The notes beneath the pieces are model-generated. The model was not told the origin of the DNA, did no database searches, and saw only the letters and a list, made by a program, of their open reading frames with translations. From assembly GCA_016271365.2 (NCBI GenBank), contig CM028129.1:432952501-433016500 (forward strand): DNA of 64,000 nt, in the 5' to 3' direction. Both the position numbers and the translations under genes were made by a program. Positions 46,960-57,945 of this stretch are shown here, in pieces (the stretch's first letter is position 1; every line of letters starts with the position of its first letter). This DNA is from Neoceratodus forsteri (taxonomy: Eukaryota; Chordata; Ceratodontiformes; Ceratodontidae).

Positions 46960-48775
46960 CCCTCCTCTGCAGGCCTTGAAGGCAGTGGGCATCCTCTTCT
47001 CTCTACATTTCGAGGTCTGGAAACAGATTACATCAAACAAATGGGTACTGCAGATTATTTGTACAGGCCATACTCTGGAGCTCACAGCCACTCCCCTCAA
47101 ACATCTGCCTCGGCTCCTGTCATACCTACCAGAACACATCCCAGTTCTGCTGGAGGAGCTCCATTCTTTAATTCAGAAGTAGGTGGTTCAGCCTGTTCCT
47201 CCACACAACCTAGGCAAGGGCTTTTACTCCCATTTTTTCTGGTACCCAAGCGCATGGGCAGTCTCCACCCTGTCCTGAATCTGAGAGACCTCAACTAGTT
47301 AGTCCAGCACAAAAGATTTTGAATGGTCACTTTGCAAGCAGTTCTGCCTCTTCTAAACCACTTGGGACTGACTCTGCACCCTAGACATGAAAGATACCGA
47401 AACGTAGATTTTTAACTCTATTTTCTATTTTCAGCGTGCATTTAATATAACCATTTTGTTCTGCTTTTAGACCACATGCTGACGCAGCGCCTTGTTTTTG
47501 TTTTTTTTTACAGTTTGTATGAAAGATACATGCCTTCACATCCGGATACATGCAGACAATCGACAGTACCTCCAGTTCCAACTTCTGGGCTACCATTACC
47601 AATTCTATGCCCTGCCCTTTGGGCTGTCCTCCACCTGAAGGGTCTTCACAAAGTGCCTGGTGGTCATAGCCACGGCTCCTCATCACCAAGGACACTACAT
47701 GTTCCCGTACTTGGACGACTGGCTCATAAAAGCCTCCTCTTGGGACGGATTGCTCCACTCCCTTGCCTGCACCCTGGAGCTCTTCCAGGACCTCAGCATC
47801 ACAATAAATGTCACCAAGTCCCACATGGAGCCATCTCAATGCCTCCAGTACATCAGAGCAATCTTAGATATGGCACAAAGGCAGGGCCTTTCTGCCAGAG
47901 GACAGGTGTCATAAGCTCATCTCCCTCACACGGCAGTGCCATGCAGCTCAGCAGATTACCACCCACCAATTCATGCCCCTCCTCAGTCACGTGGCGGTGG
48001 CCATTTCCAACATGCCATATGTCCCCTTGCACACGCGCCCAGTCCAGCAGGCCCTTCACCACCAATGGCATCAAAAGATAAGGGATTTTGAAGACTCCAT
48101 TTGAATGACCCCTGCCCTTAGGCAGGCCCTCTCCTGGTGGCTAGATCCAACACACCTCCAAATTGGCCTGCCCTTTTAGTTGACCCCCCTGCCCAAACCC
48201 TTACAACAGATGCCCCACCCTGGGTTGGGGCACCCACCTCAGTCCTCACTAAATGCAGGGCTGCTGGGATCTGGATGCCACATCCCTCCACATCAACTTT
48301 CAGGAGATGCAGGCTGTCCGTCTGGCTCTTCATACCTTCCAGCCATTCTTTGCCCCTGGAGCCCTGCCAGTCCAATCAGATAATACTTGCATAGTATTCC
48401 ACATCAATAAGCAAGGGAACATGAAGTCACAAGCTCTATGCCACGAAGCCGTGAAAGTTTTGAATCAGGCTCTGGCTCTCCACCTTCATCTGGTGGCAGT
48501 CCACATTTCTGGAGCCCAAAACATTGTTGCAGATCACCTGAGCTGTCATGCTCAGGGCCACAGATGGACAGTAGTGATGGAGGTCCTCCTTGACATATTA
48601 CAGCTGTGTGGCACTCCAGACATCGATCTGTTCACCTCACCAGGCAATCACAGACTACCTCAATACAGCTCAATCATTCCCAACTCACTCAGCAACTCCC
48701 TGGATGTCATGTTCCTCTCCTGGCACAGGTACTTCTTAAATGCCTACCCACCCATACCCCTCATACAGTGAGTAC
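46960..48775 (+). pseudogene. DIRS reverse transcriptase and RNase H, broken
   Basis: Early block: VWKQITSNKWVLQIICTGHT then a proline-rich link. RT: LLLPFFLVPKRMGSLHPVLN with LRDLN, TLDMKDT (motif A, at 47375-47397, interrupted by a 121-bp insert), HADNRQYLQFQLLGYHYQFY, ALPFGLSST, TKCLVVIATAPHHQGHYMFP and YLDDWLIKASS (motif C, DD kept). RNase H region 48250-48775: MQAVRLALHTFQPFFAPGAL, SDNTCIVFHINKQGNMKSQA, LVAVHISGAQNIVADHLS and DIDLFTSPGNHRLPQYSS. Order and motifs are those of DIRS1-group elements, whose RT is nearer to LTR-type enzymes than to LINEs. Many frame changes. The recombinase frame follows after a SINE. Confidence 0.82.
47398..47518. mobile_element. 121-bp insert with 11-bp target duplication
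   Basis: ATGAAAGATAC occurs at 47387-47397 and 47519-47529. Removing one copy plus the insert rejoins the RT frame (TLDMKDT to CLHIRIHADNRQYLQF). The insert has a T-rich run (GTTTTTGTTTTTTTTTACAG) near its right end. Its family is unknown. Confidence 0.75.
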
Positions 48776-48796
48776 TACTCAAACTCCATCTGGAAG

Positions 48797-49273
48797 GGCC
48801 AGCCCGGTGGTGCTGAGGGTTAAGGCACTGGATGTCACACCTCATGCTATGCCAGTGACTCAAGTTCAGAAATGGGCTCTGGTCACTGGGGGTCGGCCAG
48901 GGGAGGTAGGAGTGAGCATCCCAACAGACGCTTTTCTCCTCTGGGGGGTGGGTTACATGGCAGCAATGCCCACATGCATTGCTGCCGGTGGAAGCATGGG
49001 TGGTAAAGGCATAACAGCTCCTTATGGGGAGTTGGGGGGAGAGAGGGTGGTGTGGATGTTTGATGGTGATGTGCTTAAGCACACTGTCTCTCTGGACATA
49101 AGTCCTCTGCATCGGTACCCTCAGGGGGTAGGGACCAGGAGAAAAACCAAAGGCAAAAAATCTCCCGGTCTCATGCAGAATGATGCTGGGTCCACACTAC
49201 GTTGAGTGGCCCAGTCTAAATGACCAGAGGAAAGGATTCCTCTGCACAGAGACCAGGAGGAAGTAAAAAAAAA
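48797..49273 (+). mobile_element. tRNA-derived SINE, family A, copy 4
   Basis: Starts GCCAGCCCGGTGGTGCTGAG with GGTTAAGGCACTGGATG (box A region), then GACTCAAGTTCAGAAATGGG (degenerate box B region). Body shared with the copy at 34567. Ends with GGAGGAAGTAAAAAAAAA. Flanks TCCATCTGGAAGGGCC and TCCAGCTGGAGTGGGCC look like a diverged target duplication. It separates the RNase H and recombinase genes of the DIRS element. Confidence 0.75.
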
Positions 49274-49283
49274 TCCAGCTGGA

Positions 49284-50510
49284 GTGGGCCTCCATGATTC
49301 TTATCACCCCATTTTGGCCATGACAGCTATAGTTCCCCCTCCTCCAGCAACTGTCAGTCACAGATCCCTTTCCCATTCCTCTTTGACCCAATCTGCTCAT
49401 GCAGAACCAAGGAACCCTTCTTCACCCCAATCTCAGGTCCCTTTATCTACAAGCTTGGCTCCTGAGGATGTCTTTATAGCTCGGCACCATGTCTCTGCCT
49501 CAGTGGCCGCAATTCTACTGGCCTCCAGAAAAGCATCTACCAGAAAGACATATGCTGCCAAATGGAAACATTTTGCTGTATGGACTGCTGACAGGGGCTT
49601 GGATCTTTACTCCTGTCCATTGACTACCATTTTGGACTACCTTTCCACCCTCTCCAGTCAGGATTTAAGCTACTCTTCCATCAAAGTCAATTTAGCTGCT
49701 ATCTTGTCCTTCCATAAACCCATCAGGGACTGGCAGGTTGCCCACATGGACCTGGTCAGGATGTTTCTTAATGGTATTCTGCATCTCAAACCCCCAGTCC
49801 GGAATCCAGTTCCATACTGGGACCTCAACTTTCCACTGGAAAAACAGACGCTTTCACAGTTTAAACCAGCTGCTACCTGTGAAATGTACTTCCTGGCCTG
49901 GAAGGCCCTGTTCCTAGTAGCTATTGCATCGGTCAGGTGTATATCGGAACTTCAGACCCTCATGTGCCACTAGCCTTACCTTGTCTTTCATAAAGACAGA
50001 GTCTCGCTCCGCACCAATCCCAGGTTCCTTCTGAAAGTGGTTTTGGAATTCACTCTCAACCAAGCCATTAACTTGCCTGTCCTCTACCCGGCTCATACTA
50101 ACCCAGGTGAACCACTTCTCCACATTCTGGATGTGCATTGAATCATGCGTTATTACCTCACACGCACAAAGTCATCTTGCAAATCACAGCAACTATTCAT
50201 TTCTTTTGCTCCTGGAAGGGAGGGACATCCTGTCACAAAGCAGACCTTATCCAACTGGTTGGCCCACCATATCACCTACTGCTACACTAAATACCACAAA
50301 CCTCTCCCCTGTGTTGTGCTGTGCACTCACACACCACCAGTGCTGTCTCTACCTCTGTTGCCTGCTTCAGGGGCATCTCTGTCACCAATATCTGTGGTGC
50401 GGCCACTTGATCTACCATCCATACATTTACTAGACACTATAGCCTTGACATGGCTTCCAGGTGCCGCACCTCCTTTGGCCGCACCATCCTCCAGGGCCTC
50501 CTGTCTTAAC
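49284..50510 (+). pseudogene. DIRS tyrosine recombinase (YR), broken
   Basis: Long first frame (49284-49973). N-terminal core-binding part: SVAAILLASRKASTRKTYAA with KWKHFAVW, CPLTTILDYLSTLSSQDLSY and SSIKVNLAAILSFH. The catalytic part begins EMYFLAWKALFLVAIASVRC with ISELQTL, in which the arginine of the RxSEL block is visible (the usual RR is RC). After a stop it continues: KDRVSLRTNPRFLLKVVLEF, then HPVTKQTLSNWLAH. Near 50395-50445, in a third frame, ICGAATWSTIHTFTRHYSLD carries the terminal histidine and probable nucleophilic tyrosine. The protein would join a circular DNA intermediate to the genome. Frame changes near 49973, 50140 and 50390 break it. The upstream start is uncertain because of the SINE. 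Confidence 0.85.
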
Positions 50511-50549
50511 TTCTCTTTCAGCGTGACTGCTTGGGAATCATCTCAAGTT

Positions 50550-50646
50550 TATGACCTGCTGCAAGACATTCCCTCAAAGAAGATAGTACAGTTTCATACT
50601 TACCATAATGGCAGATCTTTGAGAGGGTGTCTTGCAGCCGGTCATA
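50550..50646. repeat. DIRS internal complementary region
   Basis: TATGACCTGCTGCAAGACAT at 50550 is answered by its complement ending GCAGCCGGTCATA at 50646. The same TATGACCTGCTGCAAGAGAT motif forms the outer edge of the right terminal repeat (50911-50930). An internal region complementary to the outer ends is the template for completing the termini in DIRS1 replication. Confidence 0.8.
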
Positions 50647-50785
50647 GTCCCTCCCTCCTTCTCTGTCCTTCTCTAGAACAGCCATCTTCTGCTTCTACAC
50701 TCATCGTCCTACTGGGCGATACCTCAGGTCTCCTTGGTTCCCCTCAGTGTCCTGCTCCACAAGCTGGTCGCTGGCCTGGAACTAA

Positions 50786-50940
50786 GGCTGCTAGGGGCTG
50801 CCCACATATTTATACATATGCATGGACTGATGTCATCATGGGCGGCTCCCAGTCAGCACTGCTGGTGAAAGCTGCCATGACAAGAGTGCCCTCTGACAGA
50901 CACCCAAGTGTATGACCTGCTGCAAGAGATCCTCTCCAAG
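50786..50940 (+). repeat. DIRS right inverted terminal repeat
   Basis: About 155 bp. GGCTGCTAGGGGCTGCCCAC to GAGATCCTCTCCAAG, complementary to the left terminal repeat with a few substitutions and a small indel (CAGCACTGCTGGTGAAAG against CAGCACAGTGAAAG). Confidence 0.9.
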
Positions 50941-52595
50941 AACCACCATTACAGTAAGTACAAAACTGTACTTTTGCTCAATAGATATGGACTGTTATCT
51001 GTCCCATAAAACACTGCACAGTCACAGAGAATAAAATATAAACATATTTAACATTTACACTACTAAATTACAGACTGTACAGTAAAATACAACAGGTATA
51101 AAACACATTAGGAAATGCAAAGCAAAACATTTAAACTGTAAAAATCCATAAAAGAAGCACTTCTCTAGCCTCTAGACTACAGTCTCACAGATCTTACCCC
51201 TACTCTGAGTAGTCTCCTTGCTTCGGACTCAAGTAGCCACACAGGTGACAGATTCAAGAAACACAGCATTCCCTTTATCTTGCAAGGGATATCTGCAGTA
51301 CTTTGTTCCCAGCTGAATCTGTCAGTGCCTAGCTGTGATGCCAGTTGAACTTTTTCATGGAGTCTGCCCGCTATCACGTCATCCTTTCAATCACAAGTGT
51401 CCACCTTCCTTTGTCCCTTTGATCCTAGAAGCTGTCCCTGTGGTGGATCCCCGGCAAGCCAAGAAGTGGCACACAGTATTTTTAGTTACCAAAGGCAGGG
51501 GAAGACAATGCTGAATATAGGGCAAGGTCATGTGAGGGCCTAGTGCAGCCATCATCTGCATGACACACTGGACTTTTGATTCATTTAAGCCGTGCCCAAC
51601 CCTTAGCGGTAACCCATCCATGCTGATGCCTGACTTCTGAGAGAAGGAACAACAATGAGTGGTCAGCTGTAACATTAGGGCTCTCCAGCAAATCACTAGA
51701 GGAGTTGCGTATGCACTGTGGCAAGTAAATCCCTCTCCCTGAAGTCTGGACATGTTGCTGCCTCTATAGTGCCTTCACGACTCTACAGATTCAGTAAAGC
51801 AGTTGGATTTGGGACATGAATCCAGGTCTCCCACATGGGATGTGCTCCCCTTGTGCCAGAGGACCAGGTGATGTTATATTTCTTGCATAGCTCCTATATC
51901 CTTTTATGTTGTATTAGACTGCAAGCTGTAGCTTAAACTTTATCAACACATGAGTTATTAACTCATATGGAGTTTGTCAAAAACTGTCCATCCAGGGCCA
52001 CCTAATTACCCAAATGAAGTGTATCATGCTTCTATGCCACTAACTCAGGTCTGGAAGTGAACTCGGGAGCCAGCACTGAAGTTCAGAGGCCAGGCTGGGG
52101 AATATGTTGCCAATGACAGTGTCTCCCAGCCACTGTAAGGGAGGAGGCATTCTCCAGCACTGCAGCAGCTCCTTCTCACAGGGCCGGGAGCTTGCTGTCT
52201 CAGCAGGACCATGCTACATGTGTCCCAGGCACTCACTCCACACACCCTGGCCATTGGAGGGGGATGAGAAATGAAAAACTGAGATAAAAAAGTGACTGAG
52301 TGCTGCAGAATCACAAGTCAGCACCCTGCAGGCTCCACATCACCATGAACAGTTCATATCTCTTCCTGTGATCCAGATCCCTAGATGGTACTGATGAAAG
52401 ACCCCTGCTAGAGGAGCGAGTATGATGGAGATGGGGTAAGTCCTGGAGTAGGCAGGTGTTGGGGTCAGTAGTGCTGATCTAAAAGGGCAGATCAGCAGAG
52501 GAGGATAAATACTTAAATAAAAATAATATAATGGACTATCCCACTGGCAATGATATTTAATAAGTTGGTAAGATCTGCTTATGTCCCTGAGGAAT
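50941..52595. other. No gene recognised
   Basis: Frames at 51177-51377, 51391-51753 and 52045-52314 on minus show no recognised domain. A weak SINE-like patch (GAATCCAGGTCTCCCACATG near 51820) is too diverged to call. Confidence 0.5.
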
Positions 52596-52599
52596 TAAG

Positions 52600-52865
52600 A
52601 GTGCTGTCAATATTCAGAAAGTGCTCCAAGACTGAACCAGGCAATTAGAGGCCAGTAACGTGACATCAATACCAGGTAAGCCACTGGAGACAATGATTCA
52701 GTATGGGTTCTGCAAAATAGAAATCATGCCAGACAAATCTTATTGCATTCTTTGAGACTGTGACCAAGGAACTTGAGAGAAGAAAGCCGGTAGATGTTGT
52801 ATGCCTATATTTCAGCAAAGCATTTGATACTGTTCCACACATCAGCCTAGTTCACAAGGAAAACC
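52600..52865 (+). pseudogene. CR1-like LINE fragment (RT motif A region)
   Basis: Short, heavily mutated piece. In mixed frames it gives a CQTNLIAFFETVTKELE-like stretch and [20 protein letters not shown], the CR1 RT motif A region. No other domains remain. The sequence after 52870 does not continue the element. Confidence 0.7.
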
Positions 52866-53183
52866 TAAATATACTATATTCTGGTCAAGTAATACGTAAG
52901 CAGTAACACATAACAGGGTACTGGTTTTATCACACACCAAGGGGAGCAGTAAGGAACAAGGTTGCAGTCAGAGTGTCTTCAACTCCTGGAAAGGTGGAAA
53001 AACCAGTACAACCAACACCCTGAAGTGTCTTATTGCACTTATAAAATGGGTCGCTAGACATATTCAAAAAATAAACACTCCAAGAGTTTAAAATATAAAA
53101 TATTTATAAAAATTTTAAATTGTTCCTCCACAAATGGTTTTCACCTGTCAGTCATCTGTCATTCTACACATTTAATAGATGGT

Positions 53184-53340
53184 ATGTTTGTTTACCATGG
53201 AATACAAGAATTCAAAATTCAGCAATATTCCACTAGTAGAATGCTCACTTCCCTTCTATCCCCTACACACATACAGAATGGTAATGTGGAATACATAAAT
53301 TCAAAATTTTGTAGCATTCCACTAGCATACATACAACACA
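53184..53340. repeat. Short tandem duplication, ~87 bp apart
   Basis: TGGAATACAAGAATTCAAAA then ATTCCACTAGTA at 53199-53242 is repeated as TGGAATACATAAATTCAAAA then ATTCCACTAGCA at 53286-53327. TGGAATA and TATTCCA also pair within each unit. Confidence 0.6.
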
Positions 53341-53654
53341 GGCCTCAGATGGAACCAGTGTCTCAATTCTATCTGTGGTGCAGGGTAAGCAGCGTTCTCT
53401 GGCAAACTGGTAAGTATGAGTGGGGGTTTTCATGGTCATCAAAGAAACAGAAATGGAAACTCTCAATAGTACTTGATTTTTTGTATTTTTTTTTTTTGAT
53501 TTCTTTGTGTAAGGAAGCAATCTTGAATGGAAAGAACATTCAGTTATTTATTTATCTCTTTTAATTTAAAGACATTCCCTGGTGTTTTAAATTCCCACTT
53601 TTTCTGATGCACTCCAAAACGCTATCCAAGGTTGTTTTCTGGCACAAGTACATA

Positions 53655-54560
53655 CAGGGCTGGATATTCAAACTGCGCTATTTTGTGGTGCAAGCCCTTG
53701 CTCTGCACAAAATATTTGCACAGGGATGTGTCCAGAGCGATATTCAAAGGAGTTGCACCCTTGAGCAACTCCTTTGAATATCACCCCCTGGCCACAGCCA
53801 CTGTGCATGGCGCAGTGGAACTTGCGCCACTGCAAGTGGTCAGAGTGGAGTATTCAACTTGTAGTGGCGCAAGTACCATTGCGCCATGCGCAAAATCCCC
53901 ATATTCAAACAGTGACATGCAAATGGGGCCATAATTCATGCAAGGCACGGGGGCGCCATTTGCATCTGATTATGGCCCCATTTGCATGCCATTAGCGTGC
54001 AGGTGCACCGATCCCCGAGGACTTGCACCTGGCACCCTGCCAGGCAGCAGCCGTCGGGGACCGATGTCCCCTGCAGCCCGATCATGGGTGAAACAGTGTA
54101 CAATCCCCACCACCACCACCCACTGGCCCAATCGTGGGCATAGTTTAATCCCCCCCACCAGCCCGATCGCGGGCAGCAATGTAGCTCCCGAATGTATCCC
54201 TGGTGGTCCAGTGGACGAAAGCCAATCGCGGGCAGTGGTTGTCTAATAACCTCCCCTCCTTCTGAATTCATCCCTGGTGGTCCAGTGGACGAAAAGCCCG
54301 ATCATCATCCCTGGTGGTCAGTGGACCAAAAAGCCCAATCGCGGGCGGTAGTTGTTTAAGAACCCCGAACATAGCCCTAGTGGCTAGTGTCCCCCACCCA
54401 CCACCCATGAGCCCCACCACCCGCTCCCCCCACGGCGGCCGGCGGGTGGCAGCATCCCACCCTCAGCCACCCCGCCCGCCCGACTGACTGCCCGGTAGGT
54501 CTTGCGCCATTGGTCTTGCTCTGCACGCCCATTGGTGCAGAGCAAGAGCCAATGGGCATG
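53655..54560. repeat. GC-rich element with Harbinger-like end, perfect hairpin and minisatellite
   Basis: Left end GGGCTGGATATTCAAACTGC resembles the Harbinger terminus at 23387. A perfect 18-bp hairpin follows (53739-53756 and 53765-53782, arm GATATTCAAAGGAGTTGC, 8-nt loop). From about 54100 to 54380 a minisatellite repeats ATCCCTGGTGGTCCAGTGGA and CGATCGCGGGC-type blocks. The right part has GCTCTGCACGCCCATTGGTG answered by GGTGCAGAGCAAGAGCC. It is probably a non-autonomous DNA transposon. Its right end is not found before the CR1 fragment. Confidence 0.5.
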
Positions 54561-54605
54561 CAGCCCATACCGTACAAGACAGTCCAGTTTTATGAATGAA
54601 TGAAT

Positions 54606-55142
54606 GTATGTGCATGATCTTGCAATTCTTTGCATTAAATCCCAGTTGCCACTCCTCTGACCATTTTGCTAGTTGCTGGTGTCATCTGCAAACAGACAAG
54701 CTTTACCCTCTAGTCCATCTGCAAGGTCACTAATGAAGATGTTGAAGAGGACTGGCCCCAGGACTGATCCCTGAGGTACCCCACTTGTGACTTGCATCTC
54801 TTCTGACTGTATACCATTTACCACCACTCTCTGTTTTCTGCCCATCAACCAGTTTGCCACCCAGTTGACCAACTTCTGACCCACCCCGAGCCTACCCAGC
54901 TTATTTATCAATCTTCTATGTGGAACAGTGTCAAAAGCTTTGCTGAAGTCAAGGTAGGTGACATCAACGGCTCCCCCTTAGTCCACCACTCTGGTTACCC
55001 AGTCAAAGAAATCTATGAGCTTAGTTTGACAGGACCTCCCTTTTGTAAATCCATGCTGTCTTGGATCCTGTGCCCCTATGGATTCTAGGTGTTGCACTAT
55101 CCTTTCCTTAAGGCGTGCCTCCATAATTTTGCCCACTACTGA
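54606..55142 (-). pseudogene. CR1-like LINE fragment with internal deletion
   Basis: Minus-strand frame 54911-54669 reads [40 protein letters not shown] with [12 protein letters not shown], and CLFADDTSN. After FADDT the sequence jumps to a region that in the copy at 57.5-57.9 kb lies about 75 bp further on, so an internal piece is deleted between 54675 and 54680. Upstream (to 55142) are the motif A and palm segments in other frames. It is very similar to the copy at 57610-57945, so the two are recent relative to the copies at 0.1 and 52.6 kb. Confidence 0.85.
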
Positions 55143-55177
55143 GGCTCTTATTTATTAATATTGTGGGGACACAGATG

Positions 55178-55537
55178 AGCACATGTAGATTGCTATTAGG
55201 TGGAGAACAAGTGTTGTAACATTCCTTGTATGAGTTGGGACATCTATTTTAGAGTTATCAGTTGTACAGTGTTTTTTTAAATATAATTCATTTCCTTTTT
55301 TTAGGAAACTCTCCCCATGTGAAGCACTGCATCATGGGTATGCAAATAATCAATTGTCTTTTATCACTGTAGTGTGTTATGCAATAGCAGGCAATTGTGT
55401 ATTTGCATACCCATGATGCAGTGCATTCATATGTCGTGGGTTTCCTCATAAAAATTAAAACTGTAAAACTGATACTATAAAAGAGATGTTCCCACACTAT
55501 AAAGGAGATGTTCTGACACTTGCTCTATGCCTAACTA
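55178..55537. mobile_element. Foldback element with ~160-bp arms
   Basis: Arms 55178-55356 and 55378-55537 pair with small gaps. The inner part is the best match: GCACTGCATCATGGGTATGC then AAATAATCAATTG against CAATTGTGTATTTGCATACC then CATGATGCAGTGC. Outer blocks also pair (AACAAGTGTTGTAACATTCC against GATGTTCTGACACTTGCTCT). No coding capacity. Confidence 0.75.
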
Positions 55538-56362
55538 AAATGTTTTAGCCATGACAAAATGTTTTGCCTCCACAATATAAGTAAATAAGGTTTTTATATG
55601 AAACTAAGCTTTTGCTGCAGTACTATAAGTATAAGTCTTCAAATTCTCTTGATAAGAAGAGTTGTGGCTTGTTATTGGGTCTGATATGTAGTCATTTTTA
55701 TGTTTGAACTGAACACTGTGAGGTTGTGCTCAGATAACTTTGCCATAACAAGCACACACTGACCAATCAGAGTCCAAGAAATTTTCTTGCCATTGTATAA
55801 TTTATGTTAAACTATTTGCCATTCTGCATTTACTTTTAAATAGTTTGAATCACTTTCTTTAGGGTGATTTTTTTTGGATGTCGTAATTATTTTTGTCCTG
55901 AGCTGACCACCTCTGAAACTGCAACTCTGAAAGCAGATGTAACCAGAAGAAGCATAGCAACGCCTATATTTATTTATTTTTCTATAATATCTATCAAAAA
56001 TATTTCATGAAAATGACATTGGTTTGAAATGGTTTATGTACAAAAACATACAAATATTGCCCCCTTTTTGGGTGAATATCAGTTCAAGAGGGGGTCATTA
56101 TTTTTTAATTTTTGCATCTGTGGAAAAAATGAAGCAAACATCATGTTGACATGTAAAAATATTGATGTTATAACCACATAAAACTGTCTGACCCCTTCCA
56201 GATTTTTTACATAAAGAGGGAATAAGTCTCTCCAACGTAACTTAAAAACAAGCATGGCAACCCATATTTTTGTTGTGGATTTTAAATGTTTAGATGACCA
56301 TCATGTACTAGGCAAAAAATTATGACTTTGACATGGGGTTGCTGAAACACCAAGGACTGTCA
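55538..56362. other. No gene recognised
   Basis: AT-rich sequence without motifs, ending at the TTAA start of the next element. Confidence 0.5.
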
Positions 56363-56836
56363 TTAAAGGACACCTAAACCATCTTTTTATACTTTTTTAA
56401 ACTACTCCATAGGCTTGTAAAGGAGAGTCTGTTGTTTACATTTATACTGAAAACTGCATTATTAAAGTAGGATAAATGCAGTTTCATAGCATTTGAAAAT
56501 TGTAAACACAGCCTCTTCTGACTCAGAAATCCTGCTGTAAGAATCCTAAAATGGCTGCCTTGATTATGTCAGTCATGAGAGAGATGCCAGTTGTGCCAGT
56601 TGTGCAGATGTATTCTAATTCTACTAACCGTATTCATATGCAAATAACTTTAAAATGAAAAATGATAGCATTATACTTTGGGCACAAAAGAGGTTCAGCA
56701 CAAAAATATGTACAAAATGATTGGTGTTTCATTTATAGATCTTTTAGTTTTTAAAATTAGCAAAAAAAACAGAAAATTCCATTTATGTCACTTTTTCAAT
56801 GAACAAATGCAAATAACATTTAAATAAAAAATGATA

Positions 56837-57945
56837 ATAGAAACATAGAAACATAGAAGTTGACGGCAGATAAGGACCTCAAGGCCCATCCAGTCTGCCC
56901 ATTTCTTTTTCTACCTTATAAATGTGCCATCGGCCTTTGCTCTGTCAGTGACCTATCTATTCATAGTCATTTGTATTGCTCCCTTATGCCTATCCCATGC
57001 CTGTTTGAAGCCCTGCACTGTATTCATAGCCACCACTTCTTGTGGTAAGCTATTCCATGCATCTACCACCCTTTCTGTGAAAAAGAATTTCCTCACATTC
57101 CCCTTAATCGCCTCCCTCTAATCTCATGCTGTGTCCTCTTGTCCTGCAATTTTTCTTATATTTAAACATGTTAGACTCTTTCACCTTGTTTATGCCCTTA
57201 AGGTTTAAATGTCTCGATCATATCACCTCTCTCCTCCTTTGCTCAAGGGTATACATATTGAGCTCCGTTAATCTGTCCTCATATGTCTTCTGATACAGTC
57301 CCTGCACCATTTTGGTTACCCTTCTCTGGACTGCCTCAATTTGGTTAATGTCCTTGTGAAGTGTGCCTCCAATACTGCGCAGTACTCCAGATGGGGCCTA
57401 ACCAATGTCTTGTACAGAGGATTATTACCTCCCTCTTACGACTTGTGATACCCCTACTAATACACCCTAACACCCCTAGCCTTACCTACTGCTTTAGAGG
57501 TCTGCTTGGATGATTTTAGGTCATCAGTGATGATGATGCCCAAGTCTCTTTCTTCCTTTGTGACTGCTAGCAACTCCCCTCCCAGCCTATAAGTGGCTTC
57601 AGGGTTTCTCTTCCCTATGTGCATGATTTTGCACTTCTTTGCATTAAATCCCAGTTGCCACTCTTCTGACCATTTTGCTAGTTTATCCAGATCTCTTCTC
57701 ATTCTGCCCACCCCATCTGGATCATCTACTCTGTTGCAGATCTTGGTGTCATCTGCAAACAGACAAGCCTTACCCTCTAGTCCATCTGCGAGGTCACTAA
57801 TGAAGATGTTGAATAGGACTGGCCCCAGGACTGATCCCTGAGGTACCCCACTTGTGACTTGCATCTCTTCTGACTGTATACCATTTACCACCACTCTCTG
57901 TTTTCTGCCAGTCAACCAGTTTGCCACCCAGTTGACCAACTTCTG
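56837..57945 (-). pseudogene. CR1-like LINE, 3' half, inserted in the left arm
   Basis: Minus-strand frame 57966-57457 reads [53 protein letters not shown] (FADD intact), WQLGFNAKKCKIMHIGKRN and LAVTKEERDLGIIITDDLKS, then a frame change. The 3' end, on the left, is GTCTGCCCA..TATGTTTCTATGTTTCTAT on the minus strand, the short repeated tail typical of CR1-type elements. TGATA at 56832-56836 and 57944-57948 is a likely target duplication. Removing the insert restores the arm unit AATGATA-ACATAGTACTG. 5' truncated in the RT. Confidence 0.88.

Larger units (their letters stand above)
39229..50940 (+). mobile_element. DIRS1-like tyrosine-recombinase retrotransposon with nested insertions
   Basis: All structural marks of a DIRS1-type element are present in order: left inverted terminal repeat (39229-39379), gag (39479-41430), RT/RNase H (46960-48775), tyrosine recombinase (49284-50510), internal complementary region (50550-50646) and right inverted terminal repeat (50786-50940). 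Without the nested L1 (5154 bp plus duplication), SINE (about 475 bp) and smaller inserts, the element is close to 6 kb, normal for the group. Such elements integrate by a recombinase through a circular intermediate and make no target duplication. None is evident here. Confidence 0.9.

Noticed and set aside
39479..50510. Retrovirus-like reading of the gag and RT/RNase H pieces
   Set aside because: No long terminal repeats in direct orientation, no protease, integrase or envelope motif. The inverted termini and tyrosine recombinase place it with DIRS elements.
51770..51860. Possible SINE (GAATCCAGGTCTCC)
   Set aside because: Only one box-like block is visible; no box A, tail or duplication.
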